From Roseovarius sp. (GTDB lineage Bacteria; Pseudomonadota; Alphaproteobacteria; Rhodobacterales; Rhodobacteraceae), in assembly GCA_027493545.1 (NCBI GenBank), contig JAOSKR010000002.1:744001-808000 (forward strand): a stretch of DNA of 64,000 nucleotides. The letters are read 5' to 3'. The notes beneath the pieces are model-generated. The model was not told the origin of the DNA. It searched no databases and saw nothing but the letters and a program-made list of their open reading frames with translations. Below are positions 52,067-61,186 of the stretch, piece by piece. The number at the start of each line of letters is the position of its first letter. Position 1 is the stretch's first letter. Both the position numbers and the translations under genes were made by a program.

Positions 52067-52307
52067 GTCGCGTTTCCTTTCCGGTTTATGCCTCGGCAAG
52101 GGGGCTAGAGAAGCGTTCAGCCTCAACCGGTGGACCGCCGGGGATGTCTCCCCCGGGCCGGCCCGGCCCCATGCCTGCGAAGTTCAGGTGGCGCGCGTAT
52201 ACCGCCCCGCCGCGGTCTGTGCAACCCCCTGCCCCGATCCCGAATGGTCATTGCCGCCCGGCGGTCAAGCGCTTAGATAGCAGGGGCGATCAACAGCCAA
52301 GAGCACC

Positions 52308-53018
52308 ATGAACACGCCCTTCGACGAAGATCCGCCGCGCAGCAAGCGCCCGAGCCCGTTTCACGGGCTGCGGGCCAGCTTCTTTACCGGGATCGTGGTG
52401 ATCCTGCCGGTTGGGCTGACGATCTGGCTCCTGTGGACGCTGATCGGATGGGTCGACAGCGTGGTGTTGCCGCTCATCCCGCACCGGTTCCGCCCGGAGC
52501 AGTATATCGGCATCAACCTGCACGGTCTCGGCGTCATCATCTTCCTGATTTTCACCATCACCGTGGGCTGGATCGCCAAGGGGCTGATCGGCGCGTCGCT
52601 GATTCGTTTTGCCGAATCGCTGGTCGATCGGATGCCGGTGGTCCGCTCGATCTATTCCGGGGTCAAGCAGATCGCCGAGACGGTCTTTGCCCAGAGCGAA
52701 CGCAGCTTCGAGAAGGCATGCCTGATCCAGTACCCGCGCAAGGGCATCTGGGCGATCGGTTTCATCTCGACCGAGGCCAGGGGCGAGGTGGTCGAAAAGA
52801 CCGAAACCGGCGGCGACCTGCTGTCGGTCTTCCTGCCGACCACCCCCAACCCGACCAGCGGGTTTCTGCTCTACCTGCCGCGCGAGGACGTGATCGAGCT
52901 CGACATGTCGATCGAGGATGCCGCCAAGCTGGTGATCTCGGCCGGGCTGGTCTACCCGGGCCAGGGCGAGGGCAACGGCAAGCGCAAGGCGGTCGAGGCG
53001 CGCGCGCCGGCGGATTGA
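52308..53018 (+). CDS. DUF502 membrane protein
   Basis: 236 residues with two membrane segments (SFFTGIVVILPVGLTIWLLW and LGVIIFLIFTITVGWIAKG) and the DUF502 conserved stretch VDRMPVVRSIYSGVKQIAET, then IGFISTEARGEVVE and VFLPTTPNPTSGFLLYLP. Its function is not settled. It is divergent from rpsB and overlaps by four bases an alternative TTG start of the octaheme gene, so the two may be cotranscribed. Confidence 0.87.
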   Translation: MNTPFDEDPPRSKRPSPFHGLRASFFTGIVVILPVGLTIWLLWTLIGWVDSVVLPLIPHRFRPEQYIGINLHGLGVIIFLIFTITVGWIAKGLIGASLIRFAESLVDRMPVVRSIYSGVKQIAETVFAQSERSFEKACLIQYPRKGIWAIGFISTEARGEVVEKTETGGDLLSVFLPTTPNPTSGFLLYLPREDVIELDMSIEDAAKLVISAGLVYPGQGEGNGKRKAVEARAPAD

Positions 53019-53062
53019 CCGAGATCAATGCACCGGGCGCGCAAACGCATTCCAATCAAGGA

Positions 53063-54733
53063 ATGAAAAACCGCGCCCGTCGCCTTCGCTGTCTGCCCGC
53101 GATTCTCGGCCTCGCCGCCGCCCTCGCGGCGCTGCCGCTGATCGCGGCCGCGCAGGACACGGCCGCGCCCGGGGCTCAAGCCGCGGCATCGGCCAGCACC
53201 ACCGATCACGGCAAGCTCAAGCCGCTGCAGCGCGATTTCGCCTCGGGCCCCGAGGTGACGCGCGCCTGCCTCGAGTGCCACACCGAGGCCGGCGATCAGG
53301 TGATGCACTCGATCCACTTCACCTGGGAATTCGAGCAGCCCGCCACCGGCCAGATCCTCGGCAAGCGGCATGTGATCAACTCGTTTTGCGGCAACGTCGT
53401 CGGCAACGAGGCGCGCTGCACCTCGTGCCATGCCGGCTATGGCTGGGAGGACATGCACCAGGCCCCCGCCGCCGCCGTGGTCACCCCCGACTGTCTGGTC
53501 TGCCACGACCGCTCGGGCCAGTACACCAAGACCGCCACCGGCGCCGGACACCCGCCGCTCGCCCCGGTGCCCGAGGGCATGCAGACCATCACCGGCGCCA
53601 AGGCTTGGGCCGTCGATCTGACCCGGGCCGCGCAAAGCGTGGGCCTGCCCGGGCGCGACAATTGCGGCAACTGCCATTTCTACGGCGGCGGCGGCGACAA
53701 CGTCAAACACGGCGATCTCTCGTCGGCGCTCTTTGATCCGCCGCGTGCGATCGACGTGCACATGTCGCCGCAGGGCGAGGATTTCACCTGCGCCACCTGC
53801 CACGTCAGCGACCGCCACCAATGGCCCGGCTCGCGCTACAACCTCACCGCCGTGGGCGGCGGCGCCCCGGCCAAGCCCGGCGCTCCGCGCCGCGCGGCAA
53901 GCTGCCAGAGCTGCCACACCGACACCCCGCACGAGGCCAGCATCATCGGGCTCAAGCTCGACGATCACACCGACACGCTGGCCTGCCAGAGCTGCCACAT
54001 CCCCGCCTTCGCCCGCGGCGGCGTCGCCACCAAGACCTTCTGGGACTGGTCGACCGCCGGCCGGCTCGACGAGGAGGGCCGCGCCCTGGCCATCTCCGAC
54101 TATCTCGAAGCGGACGGCGACCGCCGCGACACCTATCTCTCGACCAAGGGCGATTTCGACTGGGGAGAGAATGTGCCGCCGGTCTACGCCTGGTTCAACG
54201 GCGCGGTCGAGTACACCACCGCCGACCGCCAAGTGGACCCTACCGCCCCGGTCGAGATCAACCCCATCCACGGCACCCCCGACGGCGCCGACAGCCGCAT
54301 CTGGCCGTTCAAGCGGATGGAGGGGCGCCAGCCCTACGACAGCGAGATGAACGAACTGGTCTACACCCATGTCTGGGGCCCCGGCACCGATACCGCGCTC
54401 TGGAGCAATTTCGACTGGGCCAGGGCGATCCGGGCCGGCATGGAGGCCGCGAACGAGCCCTATTCGGGCAGCTACGGCTTTGTCGACACCTACATGTACT
54501 GGCCGATCACCCACATGGTCGCCCCGGCCACGGACGCGCTGCGCTGCGGTGACTGCCACGCCGCGGGCGGGCGCATGACGGGGCTGTCAGGCATCAACCT
54601 GCCCGGCACCCGGCCCTTCAGCGCCGCCGGCATCGCCGGGATGGGGCTGGTGCTGGTCACGCTCGGCGGCGTGCTCGTGCATGCGGGGCTGCGCCTCATC
54701 GGCCGCCGGCGCCGGGAGGGCGGTCATGGCTGA
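53063..54733 (+). CDS. octaheme c-type cytochrome, tetrathionate-reductase (OTR) family
   Basis: 556 residues with a signal peptide (LGLAAALAALPLIAAAQ), eight CXXCH sites (CLECH at residue 69, CTSCH, CLVCH, CGNCH, CATCH, CQSCH, CQSCH, CGDCH at residue 495) and a C-terminal membrane anchor (IAGMGLVLVTLGGVLVHAG). The KTFWDWSTAGR stretch and heme count fit the OTR family, whose members reduce tetrathionate, nitrite or hydroxylamine in vitro. The natural substrate is unclear. The gene overlaps that of a cytochrome b, which would supply electrons from quinol. ATG 53063 sits directly after AAGGA; TTG 53015 is an alternative. Confidence 0.88.
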   Translation: MKNRARRLRCLPAILGLAAALAALPLIAAAQDTAAPGAQAAASASTTDHGKLKPLQRDFASGPEVTRACLECHTEAGDQVMHSIHFTWEFEQPATGQILGKRHVINSFCGNVVGNEARCTSCHAGYGWEDMHQAPAAAVVTPDCLVCHDRSGQYTKTATGAGHPPLAPVPEGMQTITGAKAWAVDLTRAAQSVGLPGRDNCGNCHFYGGGGDNVKHGDLSSALFDPPRAIDVHMSPQGEDFTCATCHVSDRHQWPGSRYNLTAVGGGAPAKPGAPRRAASCQSCHTDTPHEASIIGLKLDDHTDTLACQSCHIPAFARGGVATKTFWDWSTAGRLDEEGRALAISDYLEADGDRRDTYLSTKGDFDWGENVPPVYAWFNGAVEYTTADRQVDPTAPVEINPIHGTPDGADSRIWPFKRMEGRQPYDSEMNELVYTHVWGPGTDTALWSNFDWARAIRAGMEAANEPYSGSYGFVDTYMYWPITHMVAPATDALRCGDCHAAGGRMTGLSGINLPGTRPFSAAGIAGMGLVLVTLGGVLVHAGLRLIGRRRREGGHG

Positions 54734-55387
54734 ACGCAGCGTCAAGGTCTTTCCGCGATTCGAACGCTTCTGGCACTGGACCCAGGTGGTGCTGGTCTTC
54801 ACGCTGCTCTTCACCGGGATGGAGCTGAGCGGCCTGCTCGGCGCACTTGGGTTCGGCGCCGCGCTCAACCTGCACGTGATTGCCGCGCTGGTGCTGATCG
54901 TGCTCTGGGTCTTTGCCATCTTCTGGCATCTGACCACCGGCACCTGGGTGCATTACCTGCCCACCCTGCGGGGGCTGCCGCGGGTCGCCCGGTTCTATGC
55001 CGGGGCATCTTTCTGGGCGAGCCCCACCCCTACCGCAAGGCCTATTGGCGCAAGCACAACCCGATGCAGGCGCTGACCTATCTGGCGCTCAAACTGGTGC
55101 TCTTTCCGGCCATCTGGGTTACCGGCCTGCTGGTGCTGGGCTGGAACCTGTGGGAGGACGCCCCCAACGCGCTGGCGCTGGCGGACTGGGTCAGCCAGAT
55201 CCACCTGCTGGCGGCCTGGGCGATCGCGGCCTTCATCATCGTGCATGTCTACCTGCTGACCGTGGCACCGGGTTTCCGGCACCACCTGCGCCCGATGATC
55301 ACCGGCTTCGACCAGATCGAGCTCACCCCCGAACAGGAAGCCTATCTCGACGCCAACGAGCCCGCCCGCATCAAGCCGCGCGGCTGA
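54726..55387 (+). CDS. cytochrome b561-type subunit partner of the octaheme cytochrome (one frameshift)
   Basis: About 220 residues, four membrane helices with histidines in RFWHWTQVV, NLHVIAALV, QIHLLAAWA and IVHVYLLTV that can hold two b hemes. It should take electrons from the quinol pool and hand them to the octaheme protein. The frame breaks near 55005 after LPRVARFYA. The second half (GEPHPYRKAYWRKHNPMQ) is rejoined if one C is added. Its ATG overlaps the octaheme stop by eight bases. Confidence 0.83.
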
Positions 55388-55510
55388 TCGGGGCGTGTTG
55401 CACCGGACCGGTTTCACTCGTCCGCGGCCGGAGGGCATGCGCCCGCCCTCGGGGCCAGCCGCGATCCTCGCCTCGACGCGGTGGTTCAAACCGACATCAT
55501 CATGCCCTAT

Positions 55511-55681
55511 AGCGTGGCGCGTTTGATTGGAAACGGTTCGACGGCGGGCACGCGACCGCCCGGGTGGGCGCGGAATGCGCCCGCGTCGTGCCGCAGGCAC
55601 GCCTTTAGCGTAACGCGGGCGGGCGGTCGCGTGCCCGTCGCTAGCGCGACGGGCGGGTGCTTCAATCAAACGCGACACGCT
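55511..55681. repeat. MITE-like element, copy B
   Basis: 171 bases with terminal inverted repeats. The left end AGCGTGGCGCGTTTGATTGG and the reverse complement of the right end (AGCGTGTCGCGTTTGATTGA) match at 18 of 20 positions. The middle carries extra material (CGTCGTGCCGCAGGCACGCC) compared with copy A at 32259-32400. The rest of the 553-base gap (55388-55940) holds only a second G/C palindrome at 55779-55845. Confidence 0.78.
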
Positions 55682-55778
55682 CTATCCCGGCGGCGTCCTT
55701 GTCCTGTGAATGGCGAGGGCAGCGAGTTGTCCGAGCGGGCGCCAAAGGGCCCGTCGCGTCAGATCAGACCCGTTACAC

Positions 55779-55845
55779 GCCCCGGCCCCCGAGCCGGGGC
55801 CTTTCGTGCCGGCCGGGCGAGATCCCGGGTCAAGCCCGGGGCGCG
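55779..55845. repeat. G/C palindrome, relative of the 5884 element
   Basis: CGCCCCGGCCCCCGAGCCGG (55779 on) is followed by GATCCCGGGTCAAGCCCGGG (55821 on). Both are built from the same CCCGGG-TCAAG-CCCGGG words as the nirJ-nirN palindrome, but the arms match less well. Confidence 0.5.
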
Positions 55846-55940
55846 CGCCACCTCCGCCCAAACCGGCCGCATCGCAAGGACGGGTGACCGGCGCGGTGTG
55901 ACGGCCGCCTGCCCCACCCCGCCATGGCCTGCCCGCCCGG

Positions 55941-56714
55941 TTACTGCGCGCTCCAGCCGCCATCGGCCGCAATCGTCGTGCCGGTGATCTGCACGGCCGC
56001 CTCGGAACACAGGAACATCGCGATGCCCGCCACCTGCTCGATGGTGAGGAATTCCTTCGAGGGCTGCTTGAGAAGGATCACCTTCTCCACCGCCTCATCC
56101 TCGGAGATGCCGTATTCCCGGGCGGTGTCGGGGATCTGTGCATCGATCAGCGGGGTGCGCACATAGCCCGGGCAGATGGCGTTGCAGGTGATCGGCTCGC
56201 GCGCGGTCTCCAGCGCCACCACCTTGCTCAGCCCCACCACCCCGTGCTTGGCGGCGACATAGGCGGCCTTGAAGGGGCTCGCGCGCAGCCCGTGGGCGCT
56301 GGCGATGTTGATCACCCGGCCCCACCCCGCCTTGCGCATCATCGGCAGCGCCGCAGCCGTGGTGTGGAAGGCCGAGCTGAGATTGATGGCGATGATCGCG
56401 TTCCATTTCTCGACCGGGAACTCCGGCACCGGGGCGACGTGCTGGATGCCGGCATTGTTGACCAGGATGTCGCAGGCGCCGGCCGTCTCGATCAGCGCGC
56501 GGCAGTCGCCGGGATCGGCCATGTCGGCGCGCACATAGCGCGCGGTAATGCCGAACTCGGCGGCGATGTCGCGGGCCAGCCGGTGATCCTCGTCGCTGTC
56601 GGTGAAGGAGTTCAGGACCACATCCGCGCCGGCCGCGGCGAGGGCGCGCGCCACCCCCGGGCCAATCCCCGAATTCGACCCCGTGATTACTGCCGTCTTG
56701 CCCTTGAATTCCAT
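55941..56714 (-). CDS. bdhA: 3-hydroxybutyrate dehydrogenase
   Basis: 257 residues, an SDR that interconverts acetoacetate and 3-hydroxybutyrate with NAD in polyhydroxybutyrate use. Motifs: TGSNSGIGPGVARALAAAGA (a proline where leucine is usual), NNAGIQHVAPV, INIASAHGLRASPFKAAYVAAKHG with the catalytic serine, tyrosine and lysine (shown in part: SPFKAAYVAAKHG). The C-terminal SEAAVQITGTTIAADGGW is typical of the family. ATG 56714 has GGAAAGGACAGG upstream. It reads away from the candidate small RNA. Confidence 0.92.
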   Translation of the reverse strand: MEFKGKTAVITGSNSGIGPGVARALAAAGADVVLNSFTDSDEDHRLARDIAAEFGITARYVRADMADPGDCRALIETAGACDILVNNAGIQHVAPVPEFPVEKWNAIIAINLSSAFHTTAAALPMMRKAGWGRVINIASAHGLRASPFKAAYVAAKHGVVGLSKVVALETAREPITCNAICPGYVRTPLIDAQIPDTAREYGISEDEAVEKVILLKQPSKEFLTIEQVAGIAMFLCSEAAVQITGTTIAADGGWSAQ

Positions 56715-56827
56715 GTGCCTGTCCTTTCCGAAACCTGTCGCCCGTCCCTTCTGCCATGCCGCGACAGCAGACGAAACGCAACATCGCGCCACGATCCGAC
56801 GAACAATGCGGACGCGCAACCCGGAAC

Positions 56828-56903
56828 AAAAAAACGCCGGCGCGAAGCCGGCGTTAGGTTATTGAGGCAGGTTTCATACAGGCAAGAAACCTATCGAGCA
56901 GTG
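56828..56903 (-). ncRNA. candidate small RNA with own promoter and terminator
   Basis: A stretch of about 76 bases that looks like an independent short transcript on the minus strand. TTGGAT (56937-56932) and TATAAA (56914-56909), 17 bases apart, form a promoter-like pair; a start is expected near 56903. A hairpin with 7-bp arms AGGTTTC / GAAACCT (56869-56875 and 56886-56892) follows. A 9-bp stem (AACGCCGGC / GCCGGCGTT, 56833-56841 and 56847-56855) then runs into seven T (56834-56828). No open frame of any length fits inside. It lies between bdhA and the solute-binding-protein gene. No known family was recognised. Confidence 0.6.
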
Positions 56904-56908
56904 ATCCC

Positions 56909-56937
56909 TTTATAAGCAATCCGGCGCCGTGATCCAA
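56909..56937 (-). promoter_or_regulatory. sigma-70-like promoter for the candidate small RNA
   Basis: Minus-strand TTGGAT and TATAAA hexamers with a 17-base spacer. Both are close to the consensus, and the region is AT-richer than its surroundings. No other gene on that strand starts here before bdhA, 188 bases on. Confidence 0.55.
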
Positions 56938-56950
56938 GCTAAAAGTTTGA

Positions 56951-56970
56951 AAAGACGTGAATCCGTCTTT
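56951..56970. promoter_or_regulatory. inverted repeat in the solute-binding-protein leader
   Basis: AAAGACG (56951-56957) and CGTCTTT (56964-56970) are perfect inverted arms with a 6-base spacer. It lies 46 bases before the peptide-binding-protein start and 13 bases beyond the small-RNA promoter on the other side. It could be an operator for either. Confidence 0.35.
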
Positions 56971-57016
56971 ACGGTCGGGGCCTGATAAACAAGGGCCACG
57001 CGGGATTGTTGCTGAA

Positions 57017-58866
57017 ATGAGACCAGAATATTTCGTCGCTGCCTGTCTGCGAATCGCGGCCGCCATGCTGGCCCTGACGGGCCTTGCGATCGCGGACACG
57101 GCCGATTCCGGTCCCGCGCATGGCATAGCTATGTATGGCGCCCCGGCCCTGCCACCGGATTTTGTGTCGCTGCCTTATGCCAACCCAGACGCGCCCAAGG
57201 GCGGGCGGGTGGTGACCGGCAATGTCGGCGGGTTCGATACGCTCAACCCGTTCACGCTCAAGGGCGAGACGCCCTGGCAGTTGCACTATCTCACCCACGA
57301 GGCGCTGATGGGGCGATCCCGGGACGAGCCGTTCACGCTTTACGGGCTTTTGGCCGAATCGGTCGAGACCGGCCCGAATCGCGAATGGGTCGAATTCACC
57401 CTGCGCGAGGACGCGAGGTTCTCGGACGGCAGCCCGGTCACGATCGAGGATGTGATCTGGTCCTACCGGACGCTCGGAGAGGAGGGGCACCCGCGCTACC
57501 GCAGCTTCTGGACCAAGGTCGCGACGATCAAAGCCACCGGCCCACGCAGTGTGCGCCTCACCTTCAACACTCCCGACCGCGAGCTGGCGCTCCTCGCCGG
57601 GCTGCGCCCGATTCTCAACCAGGCACAATGGCGGACCCGTGATTTCACCGCCGCCCGGATCGAGGACATCCCCCTCGGCACGGGGCCCTATGTCGTGGCC
57701 GATTACGAGATCGGCCGCCACGTCACGCTCAGGCGCAACCCCCGACTATTGGGGGCGCGATCTGCCGTTTCGCCGCGGCACCCATAATTTCGACGAGATC
57801 CGCATCGAGTATTTCGGCGACAACACCGTCCTGCGCGAGGCGTTCAAGGCGAAGACGCTGTCCTATCTGCGCGAGTTCAACGCCGAGGACTGGGCCACCC
57901 AGTACGACTTTCCGGCGGCGCGGCGCGGCGATATCGTCCTGAGCGAAATCCCCCACGGCAAGCCCACCGGCATGACCGGCTTCGTCTTCAACACCCGGCA
58001 TGCGCCGCTCGACGACTGGCGGGTGCGCGAGGCGCTGATCCTGGCGTTCAATTTCGAGTACATGAACGACACCCTGACCGGCGGGCGGCAGCCGCGCATC
58101 ACCTCGTACTTCGCCAACTCCGAGCTCGCGATGCGTCCGGGCCCGGCCGAGGGGCGGGTGCGCGAGCTGCTCGCCCCCTTCTCCGACAGCCTGCTGCCGG
58201 GCGCGCTCGACGGCTACACGCTGCCCCGGGGCGACGGGACAGGGCGCAACCGCGGCAATATCCGCAGGGCGCTGGCGCTGCTGAACGAGGCCGGCTGGCG
58301 GGTCGGTGCCGACGGGGTGCTGCGCAACAGCGACGGCCGCCCCCTCAACCTGGCCGTGCTCCTGCGCCGAGGATGCGCTGCTGGCGCAGGTGACGGCCTA
58401 CATGCAGATCTACGCCCGGGCGCTCAAACGCCTCGGCATCGCGCTTGCGATCGAGCGCATCGACAACGCCCAGTACCTTGCCCGCGAGCGCGATTTCGAT
58501 TTCGACATCACCTTCATGCGCCGGGCGTTGTCGCTCAGCCCCGGCAACGAGCAGCGCTTCTACTGGGGCTCGGCCGCCGCCGACCAGCCCGGCAGCCGCA
58601 ACCTGATGGGCATGACGTCGCCCGCCGCCGACGCGATGATCGACACCATGCTGAGCGCGCGCACGCGCGAGGACTTCATCTCCGCGGTGCGCGCGCTCGA
58701 CCGGGTGTTGATTTCGGGCCGCTACGTGATCCCGATCCACAGCTACGCGATCGGGCGCATTGCCCATTTGCGGCAATTGCGTTATCCACAGGATCATCTG
58801 CCGGTCTACGGGGACGGGATCTGGTTCCTCCCCACGGTCTGGTGGTACGAGGCAGAAGACCAATAA
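57017..58866 (+). CDS. extracellular peptide-type solute-binding protein (two frameshifts)
   Basis: About 616 residues, family 5 (DppA/OppA/YejA type) periplasmic binding protein. A signal peptide (RIAAAMLALTGLAIA) is followed by domain motifs FVSLPYANPDAPKGG, DARFSDGSPVTIEDVIWS and DYWGRDLPF, the latter after a shift near 57744 in a CCCCC run. The C-terminal part (DALLAQVTAYMQIYARAL, GSRNLMGMTSPAAD) is in a third frame joined near 58370. Other ABC transporter subunits are absent from the window. The ligand is likely an oligopeptide or murein fragment, but this is inference. Confidence 0.85.
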
Positions 58867-58897
58867 CAGGCAACGAAACCCTCCAGAGGCTTGACGC

Positions 58898-59014
58898 ATG
58901 AAAAGGCTGATCGCTTTGACGCTGTTTGCCGCGGTGCTCTCGGGCTGTGCCACGGTCGACGGGGTCGGCCGCGACATCTCGGGCGCCGCGCGCGGTGTGC
59001 AAAGCTGGTTCTGA
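58898..59014 (+). CDS. entericidin-like small lipoprotein
   Basis: A 38-residue protein. The N-terminal basic-hydrophobic leader (MKRLIALTLFAAVLSGC) ends in a lipobox cysteine at residue 17, and the mature part (ATVDGVGRDISGAARGVQSW) has the GVGRDI motif of EcnA/EcnB entericidins. These are outer-membrane-associated lipoproteins of the toxin/antidote or stress type. There is no partner gene in sight. A terminator follows at 59072-59100. Confidence 0.75.
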   Translation: MKRLIALTLFAAVLSGCATVDGVGRDISGAARGVQSWF

Positions 59015-59071
59015 CCCCGGTACCCGGCGATCGCATTCCACCGGACGCCGGACCGGCCGAACGAAAACCCG

Positions 59072-59100
59072 CAGCGTGCGCCTGCGGCACGCGCTGTTTT
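59072..59100 (+). terminator. terminator after the entericidin-like gene
   Basis: CAGCGTGCGCC (59072-59082) pairs with GGCACGCGCTG (59086-59096) with one mismatch and one G-T pair, three-base loop, followed by TTTT (59097-59100). Confidence 0.6.
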
Positions 59101-59284
59101 ATCCGCCCGTCTTGCCGGCGGCGGGCTCTCATGTCCTCATCCGAAGCGACATTCCCGAAAAACCCAAACCGCATCCGGTTGCCGGCGCGACCCTCGGCAC
59201 CGCTGCCCGCCCCGGCCTTTGACAGACCGGCGACGGCGATGTATTTGAACACCTGTTCATTTCCCTGACAGGAGGGCGCGACCG

Positions 59285-60040
59285 ATGCGCATCGAAGACA
59301 CCGCCGCCATCGTCACCGGCGGGGCCTCGGGCCTCGGCGAGGCGACCGCGCGGCATTTCCGCGCGCGCGGCGCGCAGGTCACCATCCTCGACCGCGACGC
59401 CGCGCGCGGCGCGGCGGTGGCCGACGAGATCGGCGCCGCCTTTGCCGAAACCGACGTCACCGACGAGGCGTCGGTCTCGGCGGCCATCGCGCGCGCGACG
59501 CAGGCGATGGGCCGGCTCACCTGCGCCGTCAACTGCGCCGGCATCGTCATCGCCGAAAGGACCCTCGGCCGTAACGGCACCCACCGGATGGAGAGTTTTC
59601 GCCAGACCCTCGACATCAACCTCGCGGGCAGTTTCAACGTCGCCCGCCTCGCCGCCGCCGAAATCGCCCGCGCCGCGCCGGGGCCGGACGGGTTGCGCGG
59701 GGTGATCGTCAACACCGCCTCGATCGCCGCCTTCGACGGACAGAAGGGTCAGGCCGCCTACGCCGCCTCCAAGGGCGGCATCGCGGCGCTGACGCTGCCG
59801 ATGGCGCGCGATCTGGCGCGCGACGGCATCCGCGTGATGGCGATCGCGCCGGGGACCATGCGTACGCCGATGCTGGCCGGACTGCCCGAAGAGGTGCAGG
59901 CGGGGCTGGCGGCGGACGTCACCTGCCCGGCCCGGCTGGGCGAGCCCGACGAGTTTGCCGCGCTGGCGCGGTTCATTGTCGAGTGCGACTATCTCAACGG
60001 CGAGGTGATCCGCCTCGACGGCGCGCTCAGGATGCGCTGA
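59285..60040 (+). CDS. short-chain dehydrogenase, 3-hydroxyacyl-CoA dehydrogenase type
   Basis: 251 residues. SDR motifs TGGASGLGEA (NAD), CAGI (substrate pocket region) and the catalytic YAASKGG are intact. The match to the HSD17B10-like 2-methyl-3-hydroxybutyryl-CoA group comes from NTASIAAFDGQKGQAAYAAS and PGTMRTPMLAGLPEEV. The substrate is probably an acyl-CoA of branched-chain or fatty acid degradation. AGGAGGG stands close before ATG 59285 and sets the start. The gene is convergent with zapA. Confidence 0.85.
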   Translation: MRIEDTAAIVTGGASGLGEATARHFRARGAQVTILDRDAARGAAVADEIGAAFAETDVTDEASVSAAIARATQAMGRLTCAVNCAGIVIAERTLGRNGTHRMESFRQTLDINLAGSFNVARLAAAEIARAAPGPDGLRGVIVNTASIAAFDGQKGQAAYAASKGGIAALTLPMARDLARDGIRVMAIAPGTMRTPMLAGLPEEVQAGLAADVTCPARLGEPDEFAALARFIVECDYLNGEVIRLDGALRMR

Positions 60041-60061
60041 GGCAACCGCCGCGGCCGCGCC

Positions 60062-60502
60062 TCAGACGGTTTCGTCGCCGGCCCCGGCGGTGTCGGGCGC
60101 CTCGACCGCGTCCGTTTTCCCGGCATCCTCGATCTGGTCGGCCAGCGCCTCGGCGCGCGCCGCGAGTTCGGCCAGGGTGTCGGTCACGCCTTCGGGCAGC
60201 ACCGGCACGTTGACGGTCTTCGGCTCGACCGGGGAGTTGCGCATCTGGTCGAGTTCGGCATCCTTTTCCATCAGCCTGTCCTCGGCCTCGCGCAGCTTGT
60301 CCTGAAGCCCCGCGGTCCGGTCGGCCAGCATCAGCCCGGCCATCAGCAGCATCCGCGCCTCGGGCACGCGGCCGATCTGGGCGGTGAGCGCGGCCGCCTC
60401 CTCGTCGAGCATGCGCGCGGCGCTCTTGAGATAGTGTTCCTCGCCCTCCTGACAGGCGACCTCGAAGCTGCGGCCCCCGATCTCGATCTCGACTTCCGGC
60501 AT
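60062..60502 (-). CDS. zapA: cell division protein ZapA
   Basis: 146 residues. The conserved N-terminal half matches ZapA (VEIEIGGRSFEVACQEGEEH, MLLMAGLMLADRTAGLQDKL), which binds FtsZ and promotes Z-ring bundling; the C-terminal half is a predicted coiled coil and acidic tail. The ATG at 60502 overlaps the stop of the coiled-coil gene upstream, so the two are translated together. No 6S RNA gene follows it here, since the SDR gene ends 21 bases away. Confidence 0.86.
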   Translation of the reverse strand: MPEVEIEIGGRSFEVACQEGEEHYLKSAARMLDEEAAALTAQIGRVPEARMLLMAGLMLADRTAGLQDKLREAEDRLMEKDAELDQMRNSPVEPKTVNVPVLPEGVTDTLAELAARAEALADQIEDAGKTDAVEAPDTAGAGDETV

Positions 60503-61016
60503 CACGTCCCCTCCGGCTGTTCGCCGCCCTGCTCCTGGCCGGTGTCGCCCACCGCCCTTGCCAGCGCGTCGTAGATTGCCGCGGCCTCGGCGCGGTCGGC
60601 ATCGCGGGCGGCGCGGACGCCATCGAGCTCGGCCAGCATCGCGGTGTTGATCAGCTCGGGCTCGGCGATGCCGGCGGCATTGGCCTCGCGCAGCCGGGCA
60701 TTGATCTCGCGCAGCTTGTCGTTCGCTTCGCGCAGACCCTGAAGCTCGGCATCGAGCGCGCCGATCCCCTTCGAGGTCTCCTCCGCGGCCTCCTGCGCCG
60801 CGGCGAGTTCGGCCTCGAGCGCCTCGCGGCGCGATTTCAGTGCCTTGATGCGCTCCTTGAGCTGCGCGTTGGCGATGCGTTCGTCATCGAGCTCCTGGCG
60901 CAGCGCCGTCAGTTCCCGGGGTCGGCCGCCTCGGCCTGTCCCGCCCGGTCGAGCCCCTGCCCGATCCGGTCGAGCGCGGCGGCGATGCGGCCCTGCAGCT
61001 CGTCGATGTCGTTCAT
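60502..61016 (-). CDS. coiled-coil protein upstream of zapA (one frameshift)
   Basis: About 171 residues, almost entirely charged helices (TALRQELDDERIANAQLKER, EANDKLREINARLREANA). Its function is not known; the position beside zapA recurs in this family and suggests a role in division or envelope shape. The N-terminus (NDIDELQGRIAAALDRIG) starts at ATG 61016 but is in another frame, joined near 60920 in a CCCGGG stretch. The stop overlaps the zapA start. Confidence 0.68.
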
Positions 61017-61186
61017 TGCCCCGTCCCTTTCCTCTTCCACCTGTCGCGTATCCTGGCGCGGTGGCGAATCGCCCGACCGGCCGTTTGCGGGCAAGCTTAT
61101 CGAAATGTTGAAGAAAGTGCGCCCCCCTTCGCCCCGCCCGGGGGATGCGCGCTTGAATTCCGGGGCGGGGCTGATATTGAGCCGAC

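Noticed and set aside
54995..55678. A 228-residue minus-strand frame starting MSRLIEAPARRASDGHATARP-like, with a similar start at 32110-32397
   Set aside because: Both frames simply read through the two MITE-like repeat copies; the shared N-terminus comes from the repeat, and the rest is unrelated between the two.
60041..60061. Place where a 6S RNA gene often follows zapA
   Set aside because: Only 21 bases separate zapA from the convergent SDR gene; there is no room for it.
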